This document shows, piece after piece, positions 7,124 through 7,875 of a DNA stretch of 7,875 bases (position 1 is the stretch's first letter; each line of letters starts with the position of its first letter). The position numbers and the translations under genes are program-made. The DNA is from Candidatus Omnitrophota bacterium. GTDB lineage: Bacteria > Omnitrophota > Gorgyraeia > Duberdicusellales > 4484-171. Under the pieces are notes generated by a model, which had not been told where the DNA came from, searched no databases, and saw only the letters and a program-made list of their open reading frames with translations. Where the stretch lies: positions 1-7,875 of the forward strand of contig WJKZ01000031.1 in the NCBI GenBank assembly GCA_014728785.1, in the 5' to 3' direction.

Positions 7124-7402
7124 ATGAAAGTTAAAAAAATAGACAAAAGTATAGATTTAAATTATTGCCCCTATTATATTGACAAGAAACGTTACGGATT
7201 TTGTTCAGTTACGGACACAGACAGATTAAAGATAGTTTACGGCACACAGAGGCAGATTCTGTGTTCCAACTGTTCTTATTACCTGTGTCTAACGTATAAG
7301 GAGGTGGTAAAGCGAAAAGAGAAGTTTAAATTACAAGAAGAGTTGTTTCCGGGCAGAATTGAAGGTGTTTCTAAAGAAAAGGAGGTATTTAGGGATGAAT
7401 AG
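7124..7402 (+). CDS. Small cysteine-rich protein of unknown function, 92 aa
   Basis: I do not recognise a named family. Counting from ATG 7124, cysteines are C15 (YCPYY), C27 (GFCS), C47, C50 and C55 (ILCSNCSYYLCLTY). The spacing CP-x10-C-x19-C-x4-Y-x2-C-x2-Y resembles small four-cysteine domains seen in many anaerobe proteins, which may bind a metal or an iron-sulfur cluster; this is a resemblance from memory, not a match. C50 would be an extra thiol. The C-terminal third is charged (KRKEKFKLQEEL) and probably helical. There is no signal peptide, so it should be cytoplasmic. A TTG at 7118 overlapping the previous stop as TTGA would add two residues. The ATG is preferred as the better codon, but neither has a clear Shine-Dalgarno, suggesting coupling to the upstream gene. 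The 3' end overlaps the porin start by 8 nt. Confidence 0.7.
   Translation: MKVKKIDKSIDLNYCPYYIDKKRYGFCSVTDTDRLKIVYGTQRQILCSNCSYYLCLTYKEVVKRKEKFKLQEELFPGRIEGVSKEKEVFRDE
7379..7385 (+). promoter_or_regulatory. Shine-Dalgarno for the porin gene
   Basis: AAGGAGG lies within the end of the cysteine-rich gene, 9 nt before ATG at 7395, supporting that start and translation from the same transcript. Confidence 0.7.
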
Positions 7403-7875
7403 GTTATTTAAGTTTTGTTTGACGGTTGCAATAGCAGTCGGATTTACATTGATATCAGGTACATCTTTTGCCGGCGAGATTGATATTCTTGTCCAGAAAC
7501 TTGTTGAGAAAGGGATACTCACCTCCGGCGAAGCTCAGCAGGTTCTTACAGAGACCCGCGAGGAAGTAAGAAAAGAAATCGTCAAAGGTACTTACAGCTC
7601 TCTTCCCTCCTGGATTCAGAATATGAAGCTGAAGGGTGATTTAAGACTAAGGTATCAGTGGGAAGACAAGACTGACTCCGAAGACAGACACAGAGGAAGA
7701 TATAGATTCAGGCTGGGGCTTCATACTAAAGTCAATGACAAGCTGAGTGTTGCGGCCGGTCTTGCCACAGGAGGAAGTGATGCCCGTTCAACTAACCAGA
7801 CAATGGATACATCATTCTCTACTCCCGACATCAGGCTGGATTATGCTTTCGCAGAATGGCAGGCAACTCCCTGGA
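7395..7875 (+). CDS. Putative outer-membrane porin, N-terminal part (runs off the right edge)
   Basis: The frame from ATG 7395 stays open to the window end, giving 160 residues with no stop. Residues 1-26 are a signal peptide: basic MNRLFK, a hydrophobic core (about 9-21) and a likely cleavage after SFA before GE. A helical segment follows (about 29-60, DILVQKLVEKGILTSGEAQQVL then TREEVRKEI), a common N-terminal piece in the 'putative porin' (Porin_5-like) group. From about residue 74 the sequence becomes alternating and aromatic-ended, as in beta-barrel strands (MKLKGDLRLRYQWED, RYRFRLGLHTKV, IRLDYAFAEW). It should form a diffusion channel in the outer membrane. The position behind two small genes and Pho-box-like repeats suggests phosphate-regulated expression, by analogy with PhoE and OprP, though it shows no clear sequence sign of being an OprP homologue. 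Substrate and full length cannot be judged. Confidence 0.82.
   Translation, partial: MNRLFKFCLTVAIAVGFTLISGTSFAGEIDILVQKLVEKGILTSGEAQQVLTETREEVRKEIVKGTYSSLPSWIQNMKLKGDLRLRYQWEDKTDSEDRHRGRYRFRLGLHTKVNDKLSVAAGLATGGSDARSTNQTMDTSFSTPDIRLDYAFAEWQATPW

Noticed and set aside
1..7875. CRISPR arrays, tRNA or rRNA genes, insertion sequences or prophage genes
   Set aside because: No spaced long repeats, cloverleaf-like segments, transposase frames or terminal inverted repeats were seen; the window is densely filled with ordinary genes.

Overview
The window reads like a chromosomal segment from a Gram-negative, moderately AT-rich bacterium. It carries an outer-membrane porin with a signal peptide, a PhoR-type membrane kinase close in length to the Gram-positive form, and frequent TTG/GTG starts. 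The combination would suit a little-studied lineage such as Omnitrophota or a neighbouring deep-branching phylum. That placement is an impression from the protein style, not a demonstrated assignment. All genes lie on the + strand.

Left block (about 1-4155): the 3' part of a maltooligosyl trehalose synthase gene (treY, running in from the left edge), a complete 4-alpha-glucanotransferase gene (malQ), and a gene for a membrane flavin/iron-sulfur protein. The gaps are only 11 and 6 nt, so the three probably share a transcript. The first two act on alpha-glucans: TreY converts the reducing end of maltooligosaccharides to a trehalosyl unit, and MalQ shuffles glucan chains. The third is an electron-transfer protein with a periplasmic FMN-binding domain carrying a flavinylation motif (DxxSGAT) and two CxxxCP iron-sulfur motifs, resembling NosR/NapH but without the C-terminal ferredoxin domains. 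A probable terminator hairpin spans its stop codon.

Middle block (4244-6710): an OmpR-family response regulator and a PAS/HAMP histidine kinase, 4 nt apart, with the architecture of PhoB/PhoP-PhoR, the phosphate-starvation two-component system.

Right block (6711-7875): a 222-nt intergenic region, then two small unrecognised genes (62 and about 92 aa, the second cysteine-rich) and the start of an outer-membrane porin gene that runs off the right edge. The intergenic region holds four TT(C/A)A-type hexamers at an exact 11-bp period, two of them within a near-perfect 11-bp tandem repeat. This is the layout of a PhoB/PhoP-binding Pho box. The simplest reading is that PhoBR, encoded just upstream, switches on the small genes and the porin under phosphate limitation. 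The two small proteins are the least explained part of the window.
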